The notes under the pieces are model-generated. The model saw only the letters and a list, made by a program, of their open reading frames with translations, made no database searches and was not told the origin of the DNA. Made by a program: the position numbers and the translations under genes. DNA of 64,000 nucleotides from Clostridia bacterium (GTDB lineage: Bacteria; Bacillota; Clostridia; TANB77; CAG-508). The stretch is taken from the NCBI GenBank assembly GCA_900752335.1, contig CAADUZ010000007.1, positions 50,211-114,210 on the forward strand, given 5' to 3'. Every line of letters starts with the position of its first letter. Position 1 is the first letter of the stretch. This document shows positions 1 through 8,240 of this stretch, in pieces.

Positions 1-720
1 TTTCTTGTCTTCGTCTTCATTCTTTTTATCTTCTTCTGCTGCTGCAGCTGGCTTTGTAGTTGTTAAATAACTGCTACTTACATATGCGGTTTGTCCGCCA
101 TATTTAATTCTGCTCCAGCCATCTCCTATACCTGTTCTTGTTACACTATCGCCTTTGTTTAGTGAACCTATTACACTACCATCTATAGGGCTATTTCTAA
201 CGTTTATTCCGTCATCTGTGGCATATACAGTTTCATTTACTGAACTAAAACTCATGCTTGGTGTTTCTTCTTTATCTCCACCATCGTCTGAATCTCCTCC
301 TGAAGTGTTACCTCCTGAACTTCCGTCACCGCCTGACGAACTGCTTTTTGATTCAACTGTTACTTTTAACGTTTTATCTATTATTGTATTAGTTCTATCA
401 TAATCGGTTATATCGCCTTCTAATGTAAATGTTACAGTACCTGTTTTAGAAGCTTTATATGTTCCACTAAAAGATTCTGAAATATTACTTTTGTAATTAT
501 CAAGCTCTTCTGAATATGCAATTTGTGAACCATTAGCATATAGTTTTAATTTCCATTGTGCTGCATTAATGTTCACCGTAACTTTTATTGTATCTCCTAC
601 ATTCACTTTTGTTTTGTTTGAAGTCATACTTACACTTGCCGCCTGTGAATTATTACTCATTATAAATAGTCCGATTGTTAATATAATAATAAATATTAAT
701 GATTTTATTACTTTCTTCAT
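1..720 (-). CDS. Secreted SH3-domain protein, C-terminus cut by the window edge
   Basis: The reading frame opens with ATG at 718-720 and runs off the left edge, so 240 residues are visible. It starts with a hydrophobic signal peptide ending near SQA. An Ig-like/PKD-like beta region (about 30-115) follows, then a Ser/Gly/Asp-rich linker, then one bacterial SH3 domain (about 155-215, with INVRNSP and WSRIKYGG). The visible end is a charged Glu/Lys/Asp tail. SH3b domains in secreted Firmicute proteins usually bind the cell wall. It lies 22 bases downstream of the glucosaminidase on the same strand, so it is probably co-transcribed. The catalytic part, if any, is outside the window. Confidence 0.8.
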   Translation of the reverse strand, partial: MKKVIKSLIFIIILTIGLFIMSNNSQAASVSMTSNKTKVNVGDTIKVTVNINAAQWKLKLYANGSQIAYSEELDNYKSNISESFSGTYKASKTGTVTFTLEGDITDYDRTNTIIDKTLKVTVESKSSSSGGDGSSGGNTSGGDSDDGGDKEETPSMSFSSVNETVYATDDGINVRNSPIDGSVIGSLNKGDSVTRTGIGDGWSRIKYGGQTAYVSSSYLTTTKPAAAAEEDKKNEDEDKK

Positions 721-742
721 ACATGTTCCTCTCATTCTTATT

Positions 743-2905
743 TTATAAACTTATATCTTTAACTTCTCCTACATGCTGTTTAGCTATCAATGAATCTCCG
801 GAATTTATTTTTCCATCTCTATTAATATCTGCTGCTTGTTTATAACTATAATTAGTTATATCCTTAACTTCTCCTACATGTTGTTTTATTATTAAAGTAT
901 CTCCTGAATTTACAACACCGTCTCCGTTCACGTCTCCCAGTTTCGATATAATATATGTTATTCCTCCATATGTAACTGTATAACCTGTACACAAATTTCC
1001 ACTTGTTACTTTATCTCCATTAGCTTTTTTTACTGTTGCACCAGATAGCTTACTTGTTACGTTGCTAACTGTTATGTCTGGCTCACATAGTATTAAACCG
1101 CCTGAACTCTTAAATCCATTTCCATTTATTTCTGGTCCGTTTACTGATTGGATATAGTCTTCGTCGTCATCTCCTCTTGCAACATAACCTGTAGTTCCTG
1201 ATTCTGTTACAATTTTGTCCCAAATATATCCGCCTTTATTTGATGCATTCTTTTCTATTCTTGTTAAATAATCTCCTTGGTCTGCATATCCTAGAATATC
1301 TGAACTTGTACCCGGCGATTTTCTTATCGTTAATCCTTCTGGGCAAACTACTTTTACAATATCTGCACCAGATGGCGTTGAACCCGAATCACTAACTTCT
1401 TCTAGATATCTTGCTACTACATAGCCTTGCGTTCCATCTGCTAAAACTATTCTGCTCCAGTCTTCTCCATTGATATTATTGTATTTGCCTTTTTCTATAA
1501 TAGTTACCTTTTGTCCTACTGCTAGGACTAAAAGAGAGGTTGTTTCTGTAGTTCCAGGTCCGTTTCTTAAACGTCCTGGCTCTATTGCAACTGCTTCTAT
1601 ATTACAGTTTGTTACGTCGTCAATTTGTTTAAATCCAGTATTTACAACATATCCTTTTTTACCATTATCTAGTACTACTTTGCTCCACACTTTTCCATTT
1701 GTTTTCTTTGAATCTATCTCTATTCTTAATACTTTAGCACCTTTTTTTAGTGTTGCAAGTTTAGTTGAAGAAGTGCTCTTTTCCTTGTATACATAAATTG
1801 ATGCATCTGTTACTTGTATGTTTTGTGTTACTATTGATTCTGAACCTGGTCTAGGACATTTGCTTGTTGGCATATTTTCAAATACCGGAATTACAAAGTT
1901 AAATGGCATGTCCAAATCACTGTCAAGTTCTTTGTATGCTTCATATGTAGATGATGCTTCTGAAACAGGTGCTTCTATATTCTCCATGTATTGGAAGTAT
2001 AAATCTCCGTCGCTATCGTCTACGTCAAATTTTTGTAAATATAATGTGTTTTGTCCGTATTCTATATATTCACCTACTAAAAATTCTGCTCCACCTTCTA
2101 TTGCTTTAACAGGGTCTGTCCACCTCTTGCTTTTTGCATATTCTAATGCATTTGTTATTTCATTTTCTCCTGAAGCATTTATATTAAAGAAGTTATAGTA
2201 TCCTTCATATCCTGATACCGTACCAGTAGCTGTAGGAGATGCACTACTTCCTGTTCCTTGCTCTTGTCTTATTCTTGAAGCTACATGGTATGGGCTAACC
2301 CCAGCCTTTTCTGAAGCTTCTAATATAACTTCTGCGTATGTTTTATTTATAGTTGCCTTTTTTCCACTTGTAGTTGTATATGTAATTTTATCAGTTAGTA
2401 AATAATCGCATCCATCTAATATTAATTCTATTCCTTCTGTTGTAAACACATTATCTGCCCACCCTAAATTTTCAAATTGGAATATTTGCGATTCGTCATA
2501 TAGGAAGTTTCTTGGATCCATATAATATGATACCGCTGCTGCCGAAGCGCAATACCAACCCTCATTTGGATAATAGTCTTTCTTTCCACATACTGAACAT
2601 AGCCAAGCACCATCTTCTCCTTGTATTAAGCTTCTGCCATGTGAATTTACAGTTTCGTCTTTTATAACGTCGTCCCAGTCAAGATTTGTATATAATATTG
2701 TAAACGTCCAGTTCGGATGGTCCTCTAATAAATTATCCAATAATGTTGCATAGCCTGGATAACCATCTAGCATATCGCTTCCTTTTGTATATGTTTTTCT
2801 TTGCGCTTTTGCTTCTACTGTATTTATTGGAAACACTGTAAAAATGCCCAATATTAGTATTAGAATTAATAATATGCAAACACACTTTATTAATCTATAA
2901 TTCAT
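743..2905 (-). CDS. Secreted N-acetylglucosaminidase with SH3b repeats and dockerin-like tail
   Basis: This 720-residue protein has a signal peptide (1-32), a glucosaminidase domain (about 150-300) with RQEQG around the likely catalytic Glu215 and YYNFFNINA, and a CxxC pair at 103-106. Three bacterial SH3 domains follow (about 362-425, 435-503, 517-577). The last 65 residues hold two calcium-loop repeats of dockerin type I (GDVNGDGVVNSGD and DINRDGKINSGD). Family knowledge: such enzymes cut the glycan strands of peptidoglycan during wall turnover. The dockerin-like end is unusual on an autolysin and could fold as an internal calcium-stabilised pair or bind a cohesin; no cohesin gene is visible here. 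A good promoter lies upstream. Confidence 0.88.
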   Translation of the reverse strand: MNYRLIKCVCILLILILILGIFTVFPINTVEAKAQRKTYTKGSDMLDGYPGYATLLDNLLEDHPNWTFTILYTNLDWDDVIKDETVNSHGRSLIQGEDGAWLCSVCGKKDYYPNEGWYCASAAAVSYYMDPRNFLYDESQIFQFENLGWADNVFTTEGIELILDGCDYLLTDKITYTTTSGKKATINKTYAEVILEASEKAGVSPYHVASRIRQEQGTGSSASPTATGTVSGYEGYYNFFNINASGENEITNALEYAKSKRWTDPVKAIEGGAEFLVGEYIEYGQNTLYLQKFDVDDSDGDLYFQYMENIEAPVSEASSTYEAYKELDSDLDMPFNFVIPVFENMPTSKCPRPGSESIVTQNIQVTDASIYVYKEKSTSSTKLATLKKGAKVLRIEIDSKKTNGKVWSKVVLDNGKKGYVVNTGFKQIDDVTNCNIEAVAIEPGRLRNGPGTTETTSLLVLAVGQKVTIIEKGKYNNINGEDWSRIVLADGTQGYVVARYLEEVSDSGSTPSGADIVKVVCPEGLTIRKSPGTSSDILGYADQGDYLTRIEKNASNKGGYIWDKIVTESGTTGYVARGDDDEDYIQSVNGPEINGNGFKSSGGLILCEPDITVSNVTSKLSGATVKKANGDKVTSGNLCTGYTVTYGGITYIISKLGDVNGDGVVNSGDTLIIKQHVGEVKDITNYSYKQAADINRDGKINSGDSLIAKQHVGEVKDISL

Positions 2906-2953
2906 TGTTTTTGCTTCCTCCTCATTAGTTTTATCGACAATTTTCTCGCATAA

Positions 2954-2982
2954 AGTATATCATTAATATTTTTTCGCGTCAA
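2954..2982 (-). promoter_or_regulatory. Sigma-A promoter for the glucosaminidase gene
   Basis: On the minus strand TTGACG (2977-2982) and TATACT (2954-2959) are 17 bases apart, about 50 bases ahead of the start codon. It is divergent from the tsaE promoter. Confidence 0.65.
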
Positions 2983-3014
2983 CCCAATTTTTTAGTATTT
3001 TTTTGTATATTTTC

Positions 3015-3043
3015 TTTACAAAAAATGTAGTTTAATATACAAT
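3015..3043 (+). promoter_or_regulatory. Sigma-A promoter for tsaE-tsaB
   Basis: TTTACA (3015-3020) and TACAAT (3038-3043) are separated by 17 bases and lie 30 bases before the tsaE start codon. Confidence 0.65.
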
Positions 3044-3072
3044 AATATAGGTATAAAAAGAAAGGAAAAAAT

Positions 3073-3501
3073 ATGGAAAAATATATTTCAAAAAATGAAC
3101 AAGACACAATAGACTTTGCTAAAAATTTTGCCAAAAACTTAAAACTTGGAGATATTGTAGTTCTTTCTGGTGAACTTGGTTCTGGCAAAACTAAATTTGT
3201 TCAAGGGATTTTAGAATATTTTAATTTAGCAAACGAAATATCTAGCCCAACTTTTACTATCGTAAATGAATATACTTCGGATAAAGTAAATATCTATCAT
3301 TTTGACGTGTATAGATTAGAAGATTCAGACGAATTTTTTGCAATAGGCGGAGAGGAATATTTTTCTAAAGGAATTTGCTTAATTGAATGGGGCGAGCTTA
3401 TCGAGGATATCCTTCCAAAGCCATATACAAAAATTTGCTTTAAAAAAAATAACGACGACGTAGATTTTAGAGAATTATGCATAGAACGAATAGAATCATA
3501 A
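3073..3501 (+). CDS. tsaE: tRNA threonylcarbamoyladenosine biosynthesis ATPase TsaE
   Basis: The 142-residue product has the Walker A motif GELGSGKT at 33-40, the SSPTF segment and the FDVYRLED stretch typical of TsaE. TsaE is the ATPase that works with TsaB and TsaD to place threonylcarbamoyl on A37 of ANN-decoding tRNAs. Length is normal for the family. The next gene is tsaB, 29 bases downstream, so the pair is an operon; tsaD and tsaC are not in the window. Confidence 0.95.
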   Translation: MEKYISKNEQDTIDFAKNFAKNLKLGDIVVLSGELGSGKTKFVQGILEYFNLANEISSPTFTIVNEYTSDKVNIYHFDVYRLEDSDEFFAIGGEEYFSKGICLIEWGELIEDILPKPYTKICFKKNNDDVDFRELCIERIES

Positions 3502-3530
3502 TTTTAAAATATAACAAGAAGGGAAATACA

Positions 3531-4712
3531 ATGAAAATTTTAAGTATAGACACCTCTTCTAAAATATGTGGTGTTACAATTTCAGAAAATGAAAAGATTT
3601 TAATACATTTGCATAATGATGACGAAAGAACACATTCTGTAAAGCTTATGCCAATGATAGATAAAGCTTTAAAAAATACAAAACTTACTCTTGACGATAT
3701 AGCACTCTTTGCTGTGTGCATTGGCCCTGGCTCATTTACAGGTGTTAGAATTGGAATTGCTACAATAAAAGCATTTGCTGACGTAAAAAAGATACCTGTA
3801 GTTGGCGTAAGTTCGTTAGAAAGCCTAGCATACAATATTTTAGACAATATAAATATTGAAAACACTGTAGTTTGCTCTTTGATAGATGCAAAAAATAGTA
3901 ATGTGTACTGCGGGATATATAAATTTTGCAAAAGCGATGCAACCTTAAAATGCGAAGGGCTTGATATATTCGCTGAAGATATTGATACTACTATTAATAA
4001 AATACAAAAATTTAGCAAATATAATATCATGTTTGTTGGAGATGGTGCTACAAACTATCTCGAAAAAATAAAACAAAACTTTCCGGAAGCTAAATTTGCA
4101 AATTTTGAAAGTTCAGGATTTTCAGCTTCTGCAGACATCGATTTAAACCTTCAAAACAGCAATAGCATAGCAAGAGCAGCATTAAGTAAATACATGCAAG
4201 GTCAAATAGGAGATTCTACTTCTATCTCCCCTATTTACTTAAAAAAATCTCAAGCAGAACGCGCATTAGAAGAAAAAATACAAATTGCACCAATGTCAAA
4301 AGAAGATATCGAAGCAATTTCTCCAAACTTTCAGGACGAATTCGATAAATTTTGGAACATTCAAAACTTAAAAAGCGATTTTGAAAACTCAAATTCTACA
4401 TATTATATAGCAAAATTAGACAATGAAATAGTTGGATTTGCAGGTTTTTTAAAAATCTGTGACGAAGCCACCCTAATGAACATTGTAACAAAAACAAGCA
4501 AGAGGCACCTTGGTATAGGAACAAAACTATTAGAAGCAATAATAAAAGAAGCAAAAAAGCAAAACTTAAAAACTATTACATTAGAAGTAAACGAAAAAAA
4601 CACTTATGCAATAGATTTATATGAAAAAAAATTCAATTTTAAAAGAATAGGTTTAAGAAAAAAGTATTATAATAATACAGATGATGCAATATTAATGTCA
4701 ATGGGAATTTAG
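3531..4712 (+). CDS. tsaB-rimI: TsaB-RimI fusion: t6A scaffold protein plus GNAT acetyltransferase
   Basis: I chose the ATG at 3531 (MKILSIDTSS), preceded by AAGAAGGG; an upstream in-frame ATG overlaps tsaE and lacks the family start. Residues 1-225 are TsaB (SIDTSSK, GPGSFTGVRIG, GVSSLESLAYN). After a linker, residues about 245-393 are a GNAT domain like RimI, the N-acetyltransferase of ribosomal protein S18 (GIGTKLLEAIIKEA, LEVNEKNTYAIDLYEKKFNF). The two genes are neighbours in many Firmicutes and fused in some Clostridia. The final three codons and the TAG stop lie inside a dispersed repeat (see repeat at 4700), so the natural C-terminus may have been replaced. Confidence 0.92.
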   Translation: MKILSIDTSSKICGVTISENEKILIHLHNDDERTHSVKLMPMIDKALKNTKLTLDDIALFAVCIGPGSFTGVRIGIATIKAFADVKKIPVVGVSSLESLAYNILDNINIENTVVCSLIDAKNSNVYCGIYKFCKSDATLKCEGLDIFAEDIDTTINKIQKFSKYNIMFVGDGATNYLEKIKQNFPEAKFANFESSGFSASADIDLNLQNSNSIARAALSKYMQGQIGDSTSISPIYLKKSQAERALEEKIQIAPMSKEDIEAISPNFQDEFDKFWNIQNLKSDFENSNSTYYIAKLDNEIVGFAGFLKICDEATLMNIVTKTSKRHLGIGTKLLEAIIKEAKKQNLKTITLEVNEKNTYAIDLYEKKFNFKRIGLRKKYYNNTDDAILMSMGI

Positions 4713-4796
4713 GGACAGGTCTCATTTTCCCATTTTTTAAAAATAACAAAATGCAAAAACAGGAAAAATGAGAATTTTAGACCTGTCCCTAAATTC
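4700..4796. repeat. Palindromic GGGACAGGTCTC repeat overlapping the tsaB-rimI stop
   Basis: Arms GAATTTAGGGACAGGTCT (4705-4722) and its exact reverse complement (4779-4796) form an 18-bp stem. The 37 bases from 4700 are identical to the copy at the 3' end of mutS (44424-44496, other strand). It belongs to the GGGGACA repeat family found at seven places in the window. It may act as a terminator and resembles REP-type elements that spread with RAYT transposases; no such transposase is seen here. Confidence 0.85.
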
Positions 4797-4818
4797 TCAC
4801 AAATAAGGAGGATTACTA

Positions 4819-7212
4819 ATGAAAAGAAAAAATGAACTTGGTTACAGGGATTTGAAAATAACTTGCGACCCTAAATTACTTAATTTTAATACCACTGACG
4901 ATTTAGAGCCAATTAGTACTGGTATTGGTCAAGAACGTGGTATTAAAGCTCTAGAGTTTGGTCTTAATGTAGATATTAACGGATATAATGTATATGTTGA
5001 AGGACCTTATGGCGTTGGAAAAACTGCTTATGTTAAGAATTATTTAAATGTTATTTCTAAAAAGAAGAAAGTGCCTAATGATTGGTGCTATTTATATAAT
5101 TTTGATAATACTAATGAGCCTGTGGCTGTTTCTCTTCCAGCTGGTCAAGGTAAAGAGTTTAAGTCTACAATGAATTCTTTTATCAATGAAATTAAGGTTG
5201 ATATAAAGAATACTTTTAATAATGAAGATTTTGAAAGAGAAAAGAATTTAATTAGGCAAGAGTATGAAACTAAACGTAATTTACTTATGGAGAAGTTAAA
5301 TCAAAAGTCTGCCGAATATGGCTTTACTGTTAAGTCTTCTCAAAATGGTATTTATATGATGCCTATTTTAAATGGTAAAACTATTGCTGAAGAGGATTTT
5401 AATAAATTAGATGAAGCTATAAAGAAAGAGTTTGAGGACAAGTCTACTATCGTTCAACAACATATTATGGCTGCTATTGGCGAGATTAAGTCTATTGAAC
5501 GAGAATCTGATAAACGTATTCAAGAATGGCAGTCTAATGTTGCTTTACTTACAATTAATGCTCATATTAATTTAATTAAGAGTAAGTATAAAAGAAATAA
5601 AAAGATTAATAATTTCCTAGATTCTATTAAAAAGGATATATTAAAAAATATTGCTCTATTTACAGCTGACGAGAAAACTTTGGAAAGTAAGCTTCAAGGT
5701 CCACATGCTGCTCATCCTGAAATTGTAAAACCTTGGCTTAATTATAGGGTTAATTTGTTTATTGATAATAGTAATTTGGAAGGTGCACCTGTTGTTGCTG
5801 ATACTAATTATTCTTATCACAATATTTTTGGTAAGCTTGAATATGAAAATTATTATGGTACTTTAAAAACAGATTACACAATGTTAAAACCTGGACTTCT
5901 TCATATTGCAAATGGTGGATATTTGGTATTCCAAGCAAATGATTTGCTAACTAACCCATTATGCTATGATGCTTTAAAGAAAGTTTTAAGAAGTAAAACT
6001 CTTGGTATAGAAAATGCTGCAGACCCACGTTCTTCTATGGTTATGATTTCCTTAAAACCTGAACCTATACCACTAGACTTAAAGGTTATTCTAATTGGCG
6101 ACGAAAATATTTATCAAACATTACTTGCAATGGACCCTGATTTTAGAAAATTGTTTAAGATAAAAGTTGAGTTTGCTGATGAAGCACCACTTACTAAAGA
6201 TAATATGATAAAACTTTCTAGATTTGTAAAAGGTTATTGCGACCATGAGGGGCTTCCACCTCTTGATAATAAAGCTATGGCAAAAGTTATTGAATATGCT
6301 TCAAAGCTTGCGGATAACCAAGCTAAACTTGCAACACGTTTTACAGATTTATCTTTAATTGTTGGCGAGGCTTCAACTTGGGCTAAACTTGCTAAATCCA
6401 AAGTTATAACCGAAGAATTTATTACAAAAGCATTGGCTGAAAAGGTTGATAGAGTAAAGAAATATGACGACAAATATATGGAAATGATAAAAGATGACAC
6501 TCTACTTATTAGTACTTCTGGTAGCAAAGTTGGACAAATTAATGGTCTTACAATTATGAATGTCGGAGATTATACATTTGGTAAGCCAGTTAAAATTACA
6601 GCCAATACCTATACCGGTAAAAATGGCATTATAAATATTGAAAGAGAAGTTGAACTTTCTGGTTCTTCACATTCTAAAGGTATCTTGATTTTAAGTGGAT
6701 ATTTAGGAGAAATGTTTGCACAAGATATGCCTCTTTCGCTTACAGCAAGCATCTGTTTTGAACAGCTATATAGCGGTGTTGATGGAGATAGTGCTTCTAG
6801 TACAGAGTTATATGCTCTTCTTTCTAGTTTATCAAACATTCCAATAAATCAAGCTTTTGCTGTTACTGGTTCTGTCAACCAAAAAGGCGAAATACAACCA
6901 ATAGGTGGCGTAAATGATAAAATAGAAGGATTTTTCCAAGTATGTAAAATGAGAGGCTTGGATGGCTCACATAGTGTAATAATTCCAAAACAAAATGTTA
7001 GAAATTTAAACCTTTCTAATGAAGTAGTAGATGCTGTTAAAGAAGGCAATTTCCACATATATGCAATTTCTACTATTGACGAAGGAATTGAACTGCTTAC
7101 CGGTGTTCCTGCTGGAAACAAGGATGAGAACGGTAACTTCCCTGCTGGTACAGTAAATTACCTAGTATATCAAAAATTAAAAAAATATGCTAAAGTAAGT
7201 AGAGAGAAATAA
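4819..7212 (+). CDS. LonB-like ATP-dependent protease
   Basis: The 797-residue protein has an AAA domain (Walker A GPYGVGKT at 62-69), a long coiled insertion (about 110-280), a second ATPase part, and a C-terminal Lon protease domain with the Ser-Lys dyad: Ser658 in GDSASS and Lys701 in NDKIEGFF. Such proteins (AAA_32 plus Lon_C) differ from classical LonA in lacking its large N-terminal substrate domain. RBS AAGGAGG sits nine bases before ATG. There is no membrane segment, so a cytosolic protease is expected. Codon use is more T/A-rich in the first half than the second, which is only a mild oddity. Confidence 0.9.
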   Translation: MKRKNELGYRDLKITCDPKLLNFNTTDDLEPISTGIGQERGIKALEFGLNVDINGYNVYVEGPYGVGKTAYVKNYLNVISKKKKVPNDWCYLYNFDNTNEPVAVSLPAGQGKEFKSTMNSFINEIKVDIKNTFNNEDFEREKNLIRQEYETKRNLLMEKLNQKSAEYGFTVKSSQNGIYMMPILNGKTIAEEDFNKLDEAIKKEFEDKSTIVQQHIMAAIGEIKSIERESDKRIQEWQSNVALLTINAHINLIKSKYKRNKKINNFLDSIKKDILKNIALFTADEKTLESKLQGPHAAHPEIVKPWLNYRVNLFIDNSNLEGAPVVADTNYSYHNIFGKLEYENYYGTLKTDYTMLKPGLLHIANGGYLVFQANDLLTNPLCYDALKKVLRSKTLGIENAADPRSSMVMISLKPEPIPLDLKVILIGDENIYQTLLAMDPDFRKLFKIKVEFADEAPLTKDNMIKLSRFVKGYCDHEGLPPLDNKAMAKVIEYASKLADNQAKLATRFTDLSLIVGEASTWAKLAKSKVITEEFITKALAEKVDRVKKYDDKYMEMIKDDTLLISTSGSKVGQINGLTIMNVGDYTFGKPVKITANTYTGKNGIINIEREVELSGSSHSKGILILSGYLGEMFAQDMPLSLTASICFEQLYSGVDGDSASSTELYALLSSLSNIPINQAFAVTGSVNQKGEIQPIGGVNDKIEGFFQVCKMRGLDGSHSVIIPKQNVRNLNLSNEVVDAVKEGNFHIYAISTIDEGIELLTGVPAGNKDENGNFPAGTVNYLVYQKLKKYAKVSREK

Positions 7213-7214
7213 AT

Positions 7215-7264
7215 TTGTGATTTTTTCCATTTTATGGTATAATGTATGTATTCACGAAAGTGAA
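7215..7264 (+). promoter_or_regulatory. Promoter and GAAA stem-loop ahead of the 61-residue gene
   Basis: TTGTGA (7215-7220) and TATAAT (7238-7243) are 17 bases apart. Just downstream, TTCAC-GAAA-GTGAA (7251-7264) forms a tight stem with a GNRA tetraloop in the 5' untranslated region. Confidence 0.65.
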
Positions 7265-7288
7265 AACTTATTTAAAGGGGTGTCTCCT

Positions 7289-7474
7289 ATGTTTAGCAAT
7301 GAAAAAAATTCTTCGGAATTAGCTACGAAGAAAATCAGCATCCAGTTTTACGACGGCGTGTACGAAATCGACGTCCCAGAGGATTTTTTGAAGCTTCCTA
7401 TTGAAGACCGGGTCTTCATTGTAACGCGCCTTGCTTCCGCATTAGGGGTTAAGGAAATCCTTAAGATTTTCTGA
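7289..7474 (+). CDS. Small protein of unknown function (61 residues)
   Basis: I chose ATG 7289 (MFSNEKN), eight bases after AAAGGGG. I do not recognise the product. It has a charged N-terminus, a short beta-like segment (ISIQFYDGVYEIDVPEDF) and a helix-like C-terminus (DRVFIVTRLASALGVKEILK). The codons are clearly richer in G and C (GACGGCGTG, ATCGACGTC) than those of all neighbours, suggesting transfer. It is a self-contained cassette with its own promoter, 5' stem-loop and terminator, like the orphan genes at 29889 and 31608. Confidence 0.6.
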   Translation: MFSNEKNSSELATKKISIQFYDGVYEIDVPEDFLKLPIEDRVFIVTRLASALGVKEILKIF

Positions 7475-7506
7475 TAACGCTCCGAAACATTGCAGATATT
7501 TCTGCA

Positions 7507-7544
7507 AAACCCTCCTGGCTATAAAGCTGGGAGGGTTTAATTAA
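7507..7544 (+). terminator. Terminator of the 61-residue gene
   Basis: AAACCCTCC (7507-7515) pairs with GGAGGGTTT (7530-7538), with an inner GCT/AGC pairing. The following tail is only moderately T-rich. Confidence 0.65.
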
Positions 7545-7634
7545 TTTATCTTTTTAAATTATTTCATATAGACTATTTACTTAAACATGGAATGAATATT
7601 ATCACAAATTAGTGAAAATAATAATAATATAATA

Positions 7635-7663
7635 TTGACTTTTGTAATACAATGTAGTACAAT
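7635..7663 (+). promoter_or_regulatory. Promoter with direct-repeat operator for the RelB/RelE-type pair
   Basis: TTGACT (7635-7640) and TACAAT (7658-7663) are 17 bases apart. The spacer and -10 hold two ten-base direct repeats, GTAATACAAT and GTAGTACAAT. Such spaced repeats are what ribbon-helix-helix antitoxins commonly bind, so autorepression is likely (inference). Confidence 0.65.
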
Positions 7664-7688
7664 GATTAATGTAAGGAGATGATATAGT

Positions 7689-7907
7689 ATGACTATTTCA
7701 GTAAGATTAAATGAAAAAGATACAAAATTGGTAAGAGCATACGCAAAAATGAATAATATATCTTTATCTGATTTAGTAAGAAATGCCATATTAGAAAAAA
7801 TTGAAGACGAATATGATTTAGATTTATATAACAAAGCTATAGAAGAATATAACGAGAATCCTAAAACTTATACAATGGATGAGGTAAAAGAGGAGTTGGG
7901 ACTATAA
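7689..7907 (+). CDS. Antitoxin, ribbon-helix-helix type (RelB/DinJ-like)
   Basis: The 72-residue protein starts with the beta strand TISVRLNEKDTKLV and helices (ISLSDLVRNAILEKIEDEYD) of a ribbon-helix-helix DNA-binding domain. The C-terminal half (NPKTYTMDEVKEELGL) is the usual toxin-wrapping tail; the same ending is common in RelB antitoxins of Firmicutes. RBS AAGGAGATG precedes ATG. Its stop codon directly abuts the toxin start. The likely role is neutralising the downstream RelE-type toxin and repressing the operon. Confidence 0.88.
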   Translation: MTISVRLNEKDTKLVRAYAKMNNISLSDLVRNAILEKIEDEYDLDLYNKAIEEYNENPKTYTMDEVKEELGL

Positions 7908-8177
7908 TTGAAATATACAATATTATTTACAGAGAAAGCAAAAAAGCAATTAAAGAAATTAGATAAACATATAGCTGCCTTAATACTAGGTTGGCTTGAA
8001 AAAAACATTCAGAATTGTGAAAATCCTCGCATCCATGGTAAGGGATTAGTTGAAAACAAATCTGGACAATGGAGATATAGAATTGGCGATTATAGGGTAA
8101 TTTGTGAAATTAAAGATAAAGAAGTAATTGTTTTAGTATTGGAAATAGGACACAGAAAAGAAATCTATGAATTTTAG
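7908..8177 (+). CDS. RelE/ParE-superfamily mRNA interferase toxin
   Basis: This 89-residue protein shows the RelE pattern: FTEKAKKQLKKLDKH, a helix pair, then HGKGLVENKSGQWRYRIGDYRVICEIKDKEVIVLVLEIGHRKEIYEF. The basic and aromatic residues in RYRIGDYRV and HRKEIY fit the RelE active site, which cleaves mRNA in the ribosomal A site. It starts with TTG immediately after the antitoxin stop, with no ribosome site of its own, so toxin translation probably depends on coupling. The stop codon is inside the left arm of a perfect 17-bp hairpin. Confidence 0.9.
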   Translation: MKYTILFTEKAKKQLKKLDKHIAALILGWLEKNIQNCENPRIHGKGLVENKSGQWRYRIGDYRVICEIKDKEVIVLVLEIGHRKEIYEF

Positions 8178-8208
8178 AAAATTTAAACTTCCTAAAATTC
8201 ATAGATTT
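8161..8208. terminator. Perfect 17-bp hairpin between relE-type gene and rplS
   Basis: AAATCTATGAATTTTAG (8161-8177) pairs exactly with 8192-8208. It separates two converging genes and probably terminates both directions. The left arm is the last codons and stop of the toxin gene. Confidence 0.7.
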
Positions 8209-8240
8209 TCTTTTACTTTAAATCCAATTATTTTTTACAA

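Noticed and set aside
656..2905. Cellulosome component
   Set aside because: A dockerin-like tail is present, but there are no cohesins, scaffoldins or polysaccharidases around it.
2979..3188. Minus-strand ORF overlapping tsaE
   Set aside because: It has no RBS and is antisense to the TsaE start.
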